This document shows positions 25,890-34,634 of a DNA stretch of 64,000 nucleotides, piece by piece (the first letter of the stretch is position 1; the number at the start of each line of letters is the position of its first letter). A model generated the notes under the pieces. The model saw only the letters and a list, made by a program, of their open reading frames with translations, was not told the DNA's origin and made no database searches. The DNA comes from Marinomonas fungiae (lineage in GTDB: Bacteria; Pseudomonadota; Gammaproteobacteria; Pseudomonadales; Marinomonadaceae). Position numbers and translations under genes: made by a program. The stretch is taken from contig NZ_LIQF01000004.1 of NCBI RefSeq assembly GCF_001418205.1, positions 248,001-312,000 on the forward strand, written 5' to 3'.

Positions 25890-26924
25890 CTAAGGACCTA
25901 CTAACGAGCGAGTCAACTCAGCGGCGGAGACGGCGGCGCAGCCGCTAACATTTTGCCCAGCCCACAGAGGTGAAAACTCCCCAGAGCCTTGCGCTTCCGC
26001 CGCCGCTCTAAGTGGCGCAAGGGCGGCGCTGGCTAAAGGGAAGGCCGGAGCGGCGGCGCTGATTGGGCCAAGCTCTGCCATGACTCGATTGACGATACCC
26101 CGCGCCGCGCCACCGCTGAAAATGTTGGTCAGTGCGGTGCTGCTGGCGCGTTCACTTTGTAAAGCATCACGGTGCATCGGACTGGTTTTAGCTTCATGGC
26201 AAAGTAGATAAGCGGTACCCACTTGCACGCCCGCGGCTCCTAAGCTCATTGCCGCTTGAACCCCTTTGGCATCGGCAATGCCACCCGCGGCAATCACCGG
26301 AATGGATACCGCATCAACGATTTGCGGCAGTAAAGCAAAAGTGCCAACTTGCGTGGTGATATCTTTATCTAAAAAGAAACCACGGTGGCCGCCGGCTTCT
26401 AGACCTTGGGCAATGATGGCGTCGACACCGTGTCTTTCGAGCCACAGGGCTTCTTGTACCGTGGTGGCGCTGGACAGTACCTTGCCACCCCAAGCTTTGA
26501 TCTGTGCGATCAATAACGGCGCGGGCAAACCAAAATGAAAACTCACCACTGGCGGTTTAAATTGCGCCAAAACACTTAACAGCTCTGGGCTAAAAGGCGA
26601 ACGTCCAGCTCCTGTCTGGATACTCGACAACTCCACACCTAATTCTTCAAAGTAAGGCAGCAGCGTTGCGCGCCATTTGCCTTCGATTGCACTGTCGTGT
26701 GCTGGTGGTGTGTGGCAAAAGAAATTGACGTTATAAGGCTTATCGGTCTTGCTTGTGAGTGCGGTGAGCTCTCGTTTTAAACCCTCCACATCAAGCATGG
26801 CGCAAGGTAAAGAGCCCAAGCCGCCAGCATTGCTGACAGCCACAGCGAGTTCATGATCTTGCACGCCCGCCATGGGCGCTTGGATGATGGGCAACTCAAT
26901 GCCGAACATTTCTTGAATTGTCAT
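25890..26924 (-). CDS. Nitronate monooxygenase (2-nitropropane dioxygenase-like)
   Basis: A 344-residue FMN enzyme of the NMO/NPD family, TIM-barrel fold. Motifs: LPIIQAPMAGVQDHELAVAVSNAGGLG at the N-terminus, the flavin region AIIAQGLEAGGHRG near residue 165, VIAAGGIADAKGVQAAMSLGA near residue 210 and VQVGTAYLLCHEA after it. It detoxifies alkyl nitronates or propionate-3-nitronate in known members. Its end faces folE2 at 5 bp distance, tail to tail. Confidence 0.93.
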   Translation of the reverse strand: MTIQEMFGIELPIIQAPMAGVQDHELAVAVSNAGGLGSLPCAMLDVEGLKRELTALTSKTDKPYNVNFFCHTPPAHDSAIEGKWRATLLPYFEELGVELSSIQTGAGRSPFSPELLSVLAQFKPPVVSFHFGLPAPLLIAQIKAWGGKVLSSATTVQEALWLERHGVDAIIAQGLEAGGHRGFFLDKDITTQVGTFALLPQIVDAVSIPVIAAGGIADAKGVQAAMSLGAAGVQVGTAYLLCHEAKTSPMHRDALQSERASSTALTNIFSGGAARGIVNRVMAELGPISAAAPAFPLASAALAPLRAAAEAQGSGEFSPLWAGQNVSGCAAVSAAELTRSLVGP

Positions 26925-27292
26925 AATGCCGCCTTACTCAGTCCATTGTTATAAAAACAGGCTACCACTGAATCATGACGGAATGAAATTAAGATCTCTG
27001 CAATTGGGCTTGATTCTCTACAGGCATCACAAACTTGACCCGATTTCGTCCTAGGTTTTTGGCGAGATGCCGCCCTCAACAATAGCTGCGATGGTTTCTA
27101 CACATATCAAAAGGTGCCAACTTGATAATCCAATCTGGCACAGGCTTTGCGAATACCTTTATAGCAATACCGAATCTGCTTACAAAACGGCATTTTTGCA
27201 GATCTTATCCACGGGACAGAGGAAATAGGCGGTTTGAAATTGCCATGTTAGCTCTCTCGCCCCGTTATGGTTGATTATCAAAAGGAGTTTGT
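26925..27292. other. Intergenic region, 368 bp
   Basis: This region separates the nitronate monooxygenase from the duplicated-domain protein. I see no RNA gene, no strong symmetric site and no open frame of interest. An AAAAGGAG ribosome-binding site stands at its right end for the gene starting at 27293. Confidence 0.6.
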
Positions 27293-28969
27293 ATGAGTGT
27301 GACATCATTGAAACTAAACCCCGATCTAGTGGGGCGAGTGAGCCAAAATACCGTGACGGTGCGAGAGTTTAATGAACTTCGATCAGAGGGTTTGATTGGG
27401 GAACAATCTGGGGCGCTGCAAGAAACCAATTCTCGTAACAGCTACGACGACCCCATCGTGCAGCAGGAAAAGCTTAGATTCTGGAGTGAGCGTACCAATA
27501 CTCAGTGGTGGGCGATGATGGAAGATGGCGCTGTCGGCCAACAAGCAGCGGCTTATCTCGCACAGATGACTACGGAAAAGCGCCAGACAGCCGCCGATTA
27601 TCTGGCCAGTTTTCATGACTTATCCAATGCCTTACAAGCAGACTTATCTGACGTCAGTGGTTCTGCCGACCTCGATCAGTTACTTGATAATGTCGCGGCA
27701 GGCCGATCTCCGACACTCAATGCCGATGGCTCAAACGTTGAATTTGCCGAACAAATTGAGCAATTTTGGCAATCGCATCAAACCGAGATCAGCGATGTTG
27801 AAACTCAATACAACAACTTAAAAGCCTTCCCACAGCATCTGTCTGAGTGGCTGGATAGCAAACAAATTGAGCGCTCCGCGGAAGTCGATGCAATGGTCGA
27901 GAAGCACCGTTACAGTGGTTTGAACGGCCTTCGAGAGCACAGTGATGCATTATTAGGCAGCTTTCGCTTCAACATTCGTGATGATGAAGGCGCTCAAATG
28001 ATGGTGCCCGGTGAGCTTGGCAGCATCAGCCAAAAAGACAACTTTTCAATGTTCGACTCCTTAGTCTTCTCCTTCCCTGTGCATGAAGACTATACCAAAC
28101 GCGCCATCCAAATGGCGCTGATGATGGGCGATGCGGGCGCCATGAAAAACGCTCTCGCCACCGGTATGATGCAACAAGAGCAGCAAAGTCAGCTTGCCAA
28201 ATACAGTAATATCTACGGGACCTTATCGGCCAATATCCAAGGGCAAATGCAAGGTATCGAGCCCAGTATATCGCTTCAGGAAATTTTAGATAATCTTGCC
28301 GCAGGTAAAGACCCAGCTATGTTACCCGGTGACAGCTTGCATCCAGATGCTGACAAGATTCGTGATGTAACGGCCAAATTTGCTGGTCTGATCAATGCAG
28401 TGCAAACCCAACAACAGCAATTTGAAAGCGCGCCGAAAACAGTGAAAGAGTGGTTGGCAGAGGGTAAAAACAGTCAAATGCTCGACCAAATGGTTTACAA
28501 CCAATTTAGCCTAGAGCCTTGGGAATCGGGCAGCAACAGCCGCATGTTTCGAGACTCTGCCAGCGCACCAGGACTGAACTTCTTTATCCATCAAGGTGAA
28601 GAGTACCAACAAAAAATCATTGATGAAGCGGTCGAGCGCCGCGACCGTCTAGAAAAAGAGCTATTTCGCTATACCGGCGGCGACAGTGCGCTCGACCTTG
28701 AAACCGTGCTGCATAACTTCCGCTTTAATCTGCCCCTTGGCTTAATGAAAAACGGCGAGATTCACGATGCCAGTTACTCTCTAAAAGCCTTTATTGAAGA
28801 CAACATGGATGACATTGCCAACCATATCGACTGGTCTTGGGTACTCGGCGAACAAGAAAACCTCACCATGATCGACTACAGCCAATGGATGGGCTATGAC
28901 CGTGCGGAAAAAATCGCCGAGCCAGTAGTAGATTGGTTATTGGAGAGTTTTCGTAAGAAATTGGTGTGA
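27293..28969 (+). CDS. Hypothetical protein with internally repeated domain
   Basis: I do not recognise a family for this 558-residue acidic, glutamine-rich protein. It has no signal peptide or membrane segment. An internal duplication is visible: LDQLLDNVAAGRSP..., ending HLSEWLDSKQIERSAEVDAMV (about 127-202) matches LQEILDNLAAGKDP..., ending VKEWLAEGKNSQMLDQMV (about 328-401). Similarity extends upstream in both, and SFPVHEDYTKRAIQMAL and NFFIHQGEEYQQKIIDEA suggest that the unit of about 170-200 residues recurs in part a third time. A good AAAAGGAG precedes the ATG. It stands alone at the left border of an accessory patch. A structural or exported role is possible but not shown. Confidence 0.75.
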   Translation: MSVTSLKLNPDLVGRVSQNTVTVREFNELRSEGLIGEQSGALQETNSRNSYDDPIVQQEKLRFWSERTNTQWWAMMEDGAVGQQAAAYLAQMTTEKRQTAADYLASFHDLSNALQADLSDVSGSADLDQLLDNVAAGRSPTLNADGSNVEFAEQIEQFWQSHQTEISDVETQYNNLKAFPQHLSEWLDSKQIERSAEVDAMVEKHRYSGLNGLREHSDALLGSFRFNIRDDEGAQMMVPGELGSISQKDNFSMFDSLVFSFPVHEDYTKRAIQMALMMGDAGAMKNALATGMMQQEQQSQLAKYSNIYGTLSANIQGQMQGIEPSISLQEILDNLAAGKDPAMLPGDSLHPDADKIRDVTAKFAGLINAVQTQQQQFESAPKTVKEWLAEGKNSQMLDQMVYNQFSLEPWESGSNSRMFRDSASAPGLNFFIHQGEEYQQKIIDEAVERRDRLEKELFRYTGGDSALDLETVLHNFRFNLPLGLMKNGEIHDASYSLKAFIEDNMDDIANHIDWSWVLGEQENLTMIDYSQWMGYDRAEKIAEPVVDWLLESFRKKLV

Positions 28970-29036
28970 GGATTGATTAGTGACCGCAGTAATTTAGTTT
29001 TCCTCCTCTTGTTTTAGATAGTGATAAAATTAGATG

Positions 29037-29642
29037 CTAAGGAGCATTGGGCCCACTGAAACCCTTATATTGGATTTGCAAATACGTAAGAGCATCAAAG
29101 GTTAGTGAAGCGGTGATACAGCTTTTGTCATGAGTGTGAAAATACTCAAAGAATTCTCGAAGAAGCTGAATGCAGCCGTCGGGAGATAGATAATTTAAGT
29201 TCTTTTTATACTTGCCAATTTGAGTACTTTGGTTGTGAACCCAACGCTTGCGAACCTTATTAAGGTCTTGTAATTTTACGTATATATCAGTTTTTGTGTA
29301 ATTAGAAACTTTTAGATACACCTCTGAAAGCTGCTCAAATTTCTTTATTGGGCTCTGTTTAGACCATTTTTCTGCTGATCCTTTAGACTGCTTCCCGTGG
29401 TAGTAGTCGAAATAAAAGGCTTCAATAATCATAGCCGTAAATGTTTGTGAAATGATACTGAAGCTCTTAGTTTCTGGATAATGGTTTTGAATCTCGTCGA
29501 ATGTCGGGGCTCTACCATGCGTCTTGTAGAATGAATGGAGAAGATCGATATATAGCTTAAATTGTAGAGCAACAACATTTATCAAGTCGCTTAGTCCTGA
29601 TGCTCTTACTTGTTTTATTTCTTCGCTTACTTCTTCCAGCAT
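29037..29642 (-). CDS. Hypothetical protein with HEPN-like motif
   Basis: A 201-residue all-helical protein of no recognised family. ATG 29642 is chosen because AGGGG lies 8 bases ahead; a longer frame to 29861 overlaps the divergent toxin-like gene and lacks such a site. Near residue 134 the string RKRWVHN contains Arg-x4-His, the catalytic pattern of HEPN ribonucleases, within a helix (LQDLNKVRKRWVHNQS) as those proteins have it. The base composition is visibly richer in A+T than the neighbours, which suggests transfer. It is divergent from the toxin/immunity-like pair. The HEPN reading is tentative. Confidence 0.6.
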   Translation of the reverse strand: MLEEVSEEIKQVRASGLSDLINVVALQFKLYIDLLHSFYKTHGRAPTFDEIQNHYPETKSFSIISQTFTAMIIEAFYFDYYHGKQSKGSAEKWSKQSPIKKFEQLSEVYLKVSNYTKTDIYVKLQDLNKVRKRWVHNQSTQIGKYKKNLNYLSPDGCIQLLREFFEYFHTHDKSCITASLTFDALTYLQIQYKGFSGPNAP

Positions 29643-29790
29643 AATTTCCCCTAAAGAACTGTGTTTTTGTAACTTTAAGTTTTCTTTTAAATTTTTTGTA
29701 ATGGGCTCGTAAACTCTTAGTGTCTGGCTACACATTTGCGAGTGTTGGCTGCTATTGTGGCTTGAGATCATACATGAAAAGGAATTTGCA

Positions 29791-30297
29791 ATGTCAAAAG
29801 TGCCAGAGAATCTGAGCGAAAGCTTAGATAAAAACATCAATAGTATTTGCCCATTTAGCATTGGTGAAAACTCATCCCAGAATCATTGTGCGCATTATGT
29901 TTCTCATATGATGAATTACCAACTAGGTGGCGTGACGTGCAAGAATTTTACTTGGGACGACAAACAGAAAGACGGTGAGGGAGCAACGCTAAGAGTTGAT
30001 GACGTTTTCAAAAACAGTTCACAGACAGGGGTGTTGTCAGCAAAGCCTGCTACCATAACGGAGTGCCTTATTTTTGTTACGTTAGCTTCTAACATTTCTA
30101 GTATCGGTGGAAAATTGGTGATGGGAAATCACCCAAGAAAGCATATAGGAATTCTAACGGAAGGTAATGTCTGGAACTATAGCAACACAAATAATAAAGT
30201 GGTGTGTGATTCATTGAGCGCGTTTAAAGCAAAGTTCTCAAATGCTTATAAAACTAATGGTACGACCGTAGAGTTTTATTACGGGAGATTCTTATGA
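29791..30297 (+). CDS. Putative NlpC/P60- or CHAP-like amidase, candidate antibacterial effector
   Basis: A 168-residue protein without signal peptide. The motif QNHCAHYVSH (Cys33) sits at the start of a helix, and a later KHIGILTEGNVWNYS (His118) begins a beta hairpin with aromatic residues. Cys followed about 85 residues later by such a His is the layout of papain-fold cell-wall amidases (NlpC/P60, CHAP). AAGGAA precedes ATG 29791. The stop overlaps by 4 bp the start of a small exported protein, the arrangement of a peptidoglycan-targeting toxin with a periplasmic immunity protein, as in Tae/Tai pairs of type VI secretion. No secretion genes are in the window. The fold is a motif-level call. 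Confidence 0.6.
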   Translation: MSKVPENLSESLDKNINSICPFSIGENSSQNHCAHYVSHMMNYQLGGVTCKNFTWDDKQKDGEGATLRVDDVFKNSSQTGVLSAKPATITECLIFVTLASNISSIGGKLVMGNHPRKHIGILTEGNVWNYSNTNNKVVCDSLSAFKAKFSNAYKTNGTTVEFYYGRFL

Positions 30298-30722
30298 TTA
30301 AGGAAGTAATCATAAGTATGTCTATTTTGGGCGGCAGTGTTTCCCTCGCTCATGATGTAACCCCACCTACAGGCGGTGAAGTCTTTCGCTTGCTTTTTGA
30401 CAATGCAGGCATGGATTTGAAATCAGAAGAAAACTGTCTTATGCCGACTAAAGATCACGTAAGTGAAAAAGAGTTACTTTCGGATTATCTTTCGGACATT
30501 TTTTCACTTTCTTATAATTCGGAGCGTAATTTAAGCATTTCTTCTAGCTGCACTGCCTCTAAATATGAGACAAGTGCTGATGGCGTACAAGCTATGTGGG
30601 ATTGCCAGTTTGAGATGAATGAGACAGATGATAGTGGAGAGTTTGTATCTAGCTCTATGCTTGCATTTGGCATATCCCTAGATAAATCAAAAATTCTGAA
30701 GAATACTCTCAGGTGCTTCTAG
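30294..30722 (+). CDS. Exported small protein, candidate immunity partner
   Basis: A 142-residue protein translationally coupled to the amidase-like gene (ATGA overlap). Residues 1-19 form a short signal peptide ending SLA, so the product should be periplasmic. The mature part is acidic and has at least four cysteines (ENCLMP, SSCTAS, WDCQFEM, LRCF), suggesting disulfides. No family is recognised. A periplasmic acidic partner encoded directly behind a putative cell-wall amidase is what an immunity protein would look like; the evidence is context only. Confidence 0.6.
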   Translation: MIKEVIISMSILGGSVSLAHDVTPPTGGEVFRLLFDNAGMDLKSEENCLMPTKDHVSEKELLSDYLSDIFSLSYNSERNLSISSSCTASKYETSADGVQAMWDCQFEMNETDDSGEFVSSSMLAFGISLDKSKILKNTLRCF

Positions 30723-30746
30723 AGAAATCATGTTTCCTTTGGGGGC

Positions 30747-30789
30747 AAAAACTAGTTCCCTGTTGTAATGCAGCAAGAAACTAGGTTTT
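30747..30789. terminator. Terminator-like hairpin between convergent genes
   Basis: AAAACTAGTT pairs with AACTAGGTTTT (ten pairs with one bulged G) around a 22-base loop, between the immunity-like gene and the convergent cupin gene. T runs lie on both strands within the outer stem. Confidence 0.45.
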
Positions 30790-30798
30790 CAGATTTAG

Positions 30799-31164
30799 CT
30801 AAAACACTGTCCCTTCTGGAAGCGTGACAAAGATCGAGTGGCGGATTTCGTTGTTCAAGGCTTTTGAGCAATGGCCTTCACCTTCGGTGTCTTCTAGCAG
30901 TAGCACATCTCCGCCTTTAAATTGACGGGTTTCACCGTTCGACACTTTAAACTCGCAGCTGCCTTTGATAATGAATAGCAGCTGACGCTGTGGTGCTGGG
31001 TGCCATTTGAAATCGTAATCAGCTGGAGTTTCACGAAAGATCATCTCACCCGCGGGGAAACGCTCCGACAACAGACCAATCGGCCCACCGTCACGGACAT
31101 CGATGTTCACTTCACCAAAATGGCTCTTACCCTGATCGTCATTATAAATTCGAATAAATTGCAT
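30799..31164 (-). CDS. Cupin-domain protein at the end of the ureide operon
   Basis: A 121-residue single-cupin protein. A metal-binding-like block KWHPAPQRQLLFIIKGSCEFKV lies near residue 54, and GGDVLLLEDTEGEGHCSKAL near residue 84. It is the last minus-strand gene after the allantoate hydrolase and transaminase. Ureidoglycine aminohydrolase is also a cupin but is a double-cupin of about 260 residues, so this is not that enzyme. It could be a small ureide or sensor protein. A 16-bp inverted repeat lies between it and the hydrolase gene. Confidence 0.75.
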   Translation of the reverse strand: MQFIRIYNDDQGKSHFGEVNIDVRDGGPIGLLSERFPAGEMIFRETPADYDFKWHPAPQRQLLFIIKGSCEFKVSNGETRQFKGGDVLLLEDTEGEGHCSKALNNEIRHSIFVTLPEGTVF

Positions 31165-31186
31165 CGAGTAATCCCTGTAAGTATTC

Positions 31187-31255
31187 AGGGGTCAGATCCC
31201 TTAAATGTTGAGTGACTGAGTCTTTGAATGCTTTCATTAAAGGGATCTGACCCCT
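31187..31255. repeat. REP-like inverted repeat pair
   Basis: AGGGGTCAGATCCCTT (31187-31202) and AAGGGATCTGACCCCT (31240-31255) are perfect 16-bp inverted repeats around 37 bp. The GGGGTCAGA core resembles short extragenic palindromes that are spread by REP-associated transposases. No transposase is nearby. It sits in the gap of the hydrolase-cupin operon. Confidence 0.65.
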
Positions 31256-31272
31256 TTGGTGATACCTAAAGC

Positions 31273-32499
31273 CTATTTCAAACTCTGCAGCGTGTGGCTT
31301 AACACCGCCAAGGTCGTGACCACATCGTCGGTCATAATCGCTTCCGCCGGGTGGTGGCTGATACCTTTATCACAGCGCATAAACAGCATGGCCACGGGGC
31401 AAATCTCGGCAATAGCCATAGCATCGTGGCCCGCACCGGAGAACAGCGTATGTACCTCAATGTTCTGAGCGGCGATAGCATCACGTAGCACGCTTTGTAA
31501 CTCGCCATCACAGTGCACCGCACTGGCGCTATGAGTTTGTTGATGTTCTAAGATTACGTTGCGTTTTGCAGCGATCGTCGCCAAACGTTCCATCAAGTCG
31601 GTTAAAGCATCATCACGTTGTTGGTCGTGTTCGCTACGGATATCCAATGAGAAAACGGTTTTGCCTGAGATCACATTGACGCCATTGGGGCGATTGTTAA
31701 TTTGCCCAACGGTCGCGACCACGCCATGCTCTTTGGCCACGGCTTCAATGGCTAAAATCATCTCACTGCTAGCGGCCAGAGCATCTAAACGCATTGGCAT
31801 CGGTACAGTGCCCGCGTGCCCCGCCATACCCGTGACGGTGAATTCAAAACGCTTGGCTCCCGCGATGGCGCTGACCACACCGACAGGAAGGTTTTTCTCT
31901 TCTAAGACTGGGCCTTGCTCAATATGCAGCTCAAGATAGCCTTTCAGGTTGTCCGTAGGGATGGCCGCTTCAGATACTTTATCGAAGCTTAAACCAAAGT
32001 TTTCCAGCGCCTCGGCAAGGCTCATGCCGTCATCGTCTTTTAGGTCTGCCCAGCTTGCTGGCCATTGACCGGTTAACGCGCGACTACCCAGCAAAGTCGA
32101 GCCGAAACGAGTGCCTTCTTCGTCACCAAAGCCGACGATGTCTAGGTGGAACGGTAAACGAATACCTTTCGCTTGGAAGGCCTCGATTAGCGTAATGGGT
32201 GCGACAACACCGAGCATGCCGTCGTATTTGCCGCCGTTCGGTACGGTATCTAAGTGGCTGCCCATAATAAAGCGCGGAGCGTCAGCCTCTTCGGCCGCAA
32301 AGCGTCCCCACAGATTACCTGCTTGGTCTTGCCATGTTTGCATCCCCGCAGTTTCCATCCAGCCGCCTACCAGTTGATTGGCTTCTTTATGTTGCTCAGT
32401 CAGGTAGCGACGGTCGAGGTGCTCGGACGATTGGCTAATCTTGCCAAGCGTTTCCAAGCGCTCCATGACCTCTTGGCCAAGGGCCTTGAAATCCATCAT
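31273..32499 (-). CDS. hpxK: Allantoate amidohydrolase (M20 Zn hydrolase, HpxK/AllC-like)
   Basis: A 408-residue di-zinc amidohydrolase of the carbamoylase/allantoate family. Metal ligands are seen in GSHLDTVPNGGKYDG near residue 82, GDEEGTRFGS near residue 125 and LHIEQGPVLEE near residue 191; RIDALA-type dimer contacts and SGAGHDAM near residue 352 complete the pattern. It would convert allantoate to ureidoglycine, ammonia and CO2. Its ATG overlaps the stop of the upstream aminotransferase by 4 bp. Carbamoylases share this fold, but the pathway context favours allantoate. Confidence 0.88.
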   Translation of the reverse strand: MMDFKALGQEVMERLETLGKISQSSEHLDRRYLTEQHKEANQLVGGWMETAGMQTWQDQAGNLWGRFAAEEADAPRFIMGSHLDTVPNGGKYDGMLGVVAPITLIEAFQAKGIRLPFHLDIVGFGDEEGTRFGSTLLGSRALTGQWPASWADLKDDDGMSLAEALENFGLSFDKVSEAAIPTDNLKGYLELHIEQGPVLEEKNLPVGVVSAIAGAKRFEFTVTGMAGHAGTVPMPMRLDALAASSEMILAIEAVAKEHGVVATVGQINNRPNGVNVISGKTVFSLDIRSEHDQQRDDALTDLMERLATIAAKRNVILEHQQTHSASAVHCDGELQSVLRDAIAAQNIEVHTLFSGAGHDAMAIAEICPVAMLFMRCDKGISHHPAEAIMTDDVVTTLAVLSHTLQSLK

Positions 32500-33743
32500 A
32501 GGCAGGCCTTTTGCGCCGCACTTTCTTTTGCTGAAGAGTACACGGCAAGCGCAGTATCAACCCCTTCACCATTTGGCAGAGCAAAACCTTGGCCGCGCAG
32601 CACGGTTTCAAGCGACTGAAGTGTGTGCAAAACTGCATCTTGGCGCGCGTTGTACCCCATCGTGCCGATGCGCCAGACTTTGCCTTTTAAGGGGCCAAAG
32701 CTGGTGCCAATTTCGATGTTAAAGATGTTGAGCATATCGTGGCGCACTTTCTCGCCATCGACATTATCCGGTATGTGAACGCCGACCACATTGCTCATCT
32801 TATTGCTCAAATCCCCGTAAGGCTGCAAGCCCATCGCTTGGATCCCCTGAAGCATGGCATTACCTGCCAATTGGTGACGTGCAATGACTTTGTCTTGGCC
32901 TTCACGTAGTAATTCAATGGCACATTGGCGTGAGCCAAACAGCATAGTCGCCGCTTCAGTATGGTGGTTTAAACGCTCTTCGCCCCAGTAATCCATGATC
33001 ATGCCAAGGTCAAAGTAGTTAGAACGAATGCGTGAGCCTGTGGACTCTGTATGGTGCGCATCACGGATACCCGCTTCTACGTGGTGACGCTTGCGTACGG
33101 CAGAAACGAAACGATCGCTGTAGCTCACTGGCGCGCTGCCTGATGGGCCGCCTAGACATTTTTGAAGGCCAACGGAAACCGCATCAATTTGCCAAGCGTC
33201 CATATCAAATGGGTTACCACCGATAGACGCCGTTGCATCTGTGTACAGCAGCACATCGTGAGCACGACAGATGGCACCGATATCACTCAATGGCTGAAGC
33301 ATGGTGGTCGAGGTATCGCCTTGCACGATGGCCAATACTTTTGGCTGCACGCGTTTGATCGCCTCTTCGATTTGTTGCGGATCGAAGACTTCACCCCAAG
33401 GCACTTCAATGGTGTGCACTTCTGCGTCCGCGCGTTCAGCGATTTCTGTCAACAAGTGACCGAAGCGGCCGAAGATCGGCACCAAGACTTTATCGCCAGG
33501 TTCTAGCACCGATACCAAAGATGCCTCAATGCCCGCACGAGAGGTGCCGTCGATTAAGAACGTTTGTTGGTTTTGCGTGTTAAACACCTGACGGTATAAC
33601 GCCATGACTTCGTTCATGTAACTGGTCATGGTTGGGTCGTACTGACCCACAAGCTGTGTTGACATGGCTTGCAACACACTTGGGTAACAATTAATTGGAC
33701 CTGGGCCCATTAGCAAACGTGGTGGAAATTGTAGAGGTTGCAT
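32496..33743 (-). CDS. hpxJ: Ureidoglycine-glyoxylate aminotransferase (PucG/HpxJ-like)
   Basis: A 415-residue fold-type I PLP aminotransferase of the alanine-glyoxylate aminotransferase group. Marks: LLMGPGPINCYPSVL at the N-terminus, DGTSRAGIEASL, LYTDATASIGGNPFDMD with the PLP Asp near residue 168 and the Schiff-base Lys in VGLQKCLGGPSGSAP near residue 194. Beside an allantoate hydrolase this type transfers the amino group of ureidoglycine to glyoxylate, giving oxalurate and glycine. It lies between the TauE/SafE permease and the hydrolase, with which it overlaps. Confidence 0.88.
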   Translation of the reverse strand: MQPLQFPPRLLMGPGPINCYPSVLQAMSTQLVGQYDPTMTSYMNEVMALYRQVFNTQNQQTFLIDGTSRAGIEASLVSVLEPGDKVLVPIFGRFGHLLTEIAERADAEVHTIEVPWGEVFDPQQIEEAIKRVQPKVLAIVQGDTSTTMLQPLSDIGAICRAHDVLLYTDATASIGGNPFDMDAWQIDAVSVGLQKCLGGPSGSAPVSYSDRFVSAVRKRHHVEAGIRDAHHTESTGSRIRSNYFDLGMIMDYWGEERLNHHTEAATMLFGSRQCAIELLREGQDKVIARHQLAGNAMLQGIQAMGLQPYGDLSNKMSNVVGVHIPDNVDGEKVRHDMLNIFNIEIGTSFGPLKGKVWRIGTMGYNARQDAVLHTLQSLETVLRGQGFALPNGEGVDTALAVYSSAKESAAQKACL

Positions 33744-33752
33744 GGGGAGCTC

Positions 33753-34571
33753 CTAGGCTAAAACTTGGTAAAGCATTCTAAGGCCAGTGAAAATCAGAGT
33801 TATCGCAAACACTTTTTTCAACATGGCAGCGTTCAAACGGCTGGCAAGGCCTGCACCCACCGGCGCAAACAATACGGTCAGCGGGATAATGCAGGCAGCG
33901 CCGACTAAGTTAACGAGGCCAAAGGTGCCGAAAGGCGAATCTGCTGGCGTTTGGCCTGCAATTAACAGAGTGACGGCAGCAGGCAGAGAAATGATCAGAC
34001 CCACGGCTGCGGCGGTGCCCACGGCACGGTGCGCTGGGTAGTTACAAAAGGTTAGCGTTGGCACGGTTAGCGTACCGCCACCGATACCGACCATCGAGCT
34101 GAAGAAACCAATGCAAGTGGCAATAACGCTTTGACCAGCTTTGCCTGGCAGTGAGTTAAATAGCGCGTCTTTCTTGCCAAGCAACATATTGATCGCAGAC
34201 AGGGTTGCGATCACACCAAATAGCAGAGTCAGCCACTCTCCATCGACACGGGTTACCACGAAGCTACCCAGCAATACGCCAAGGAAAATAAAGAAGCCCC
34301 ACGCTTTTAGCAGTTGGAAATCCACATTGCCTTTGGCGTTGTGGGCGCGAATCGAGCTAATCGATGTCGGAATAATCGTCGCCAGAGACGTCGCGGTTGC
34401 AACCAGCATCGCGGTATCAGCGCTCACGCCTAGGCCTTGGTATAAGAAAAACAGCACCGGCACGATAACGATACCGCCACCAACGCCTAAAAGACCGGCC
34501 AAGATACCCGCGACTACGCCCGTGCCCATCATGGCTAAAATCATGGAATAGTTTTCCATTATGAATGACAT
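33753..34571 (-). CDS. TauE/SafE-family membrane transporter
   Basis: A 272-residue inner-membrane protein with eight hydrophobic segments and the two family repeats: GILAGLLGVGGGIVIVPVLF near residue 21 and FFSSMVGIGGGTLTVPTLTF near residue 154. Members export sulfite or organic sulfonates or take up small organic anions. Placed at the head of a transaminase-hydrolase-cupin unit, it may move a carboxylate product such as oxalate, oxamate or glyoxylate derivatives. It ends 10 bp before the aminotransferase start. A structured 370-bp region precedes it. Confidence 0.85.
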   Translation of the reverse strand: MSFIMENYSMILAMMGTGVVAGILAGLLGVGGGIVIVPVLFFLYQGLGVSADTAMLVATATSLATIIPTSISSIRAHNAKGNVDFQLLKAWGFFIFLGVLLGSFVVTRVDGEWLTLLFGVIATLSAINMLLGKKDALFNSLPGKAGQSVIATCIGFFSSMVGIGGGTLTVPTLTFCNYPAHRAVGTAAAVGLIISLPAAVTLLIAGQTPADSPFGTFGLVNLVGAACIIPLTVLFAPVGAGLASRLNAAMLKKVFAITLIFTGLRMLYQVLA

Positions 34572-34634
34572 CTGCTTTCTAACTCCTGCTTAAGGATTGT
34601 TGTGTATGATTCTATTTAGTATTTGCTTCAAATC

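Noticed and set aside
30799-31164. Cupin protein as ureidoglycine aminohydrolase (AllE)
   Set aside because: It has one cupin domain in 121 residues, while AllE is a double cupin of about 260.
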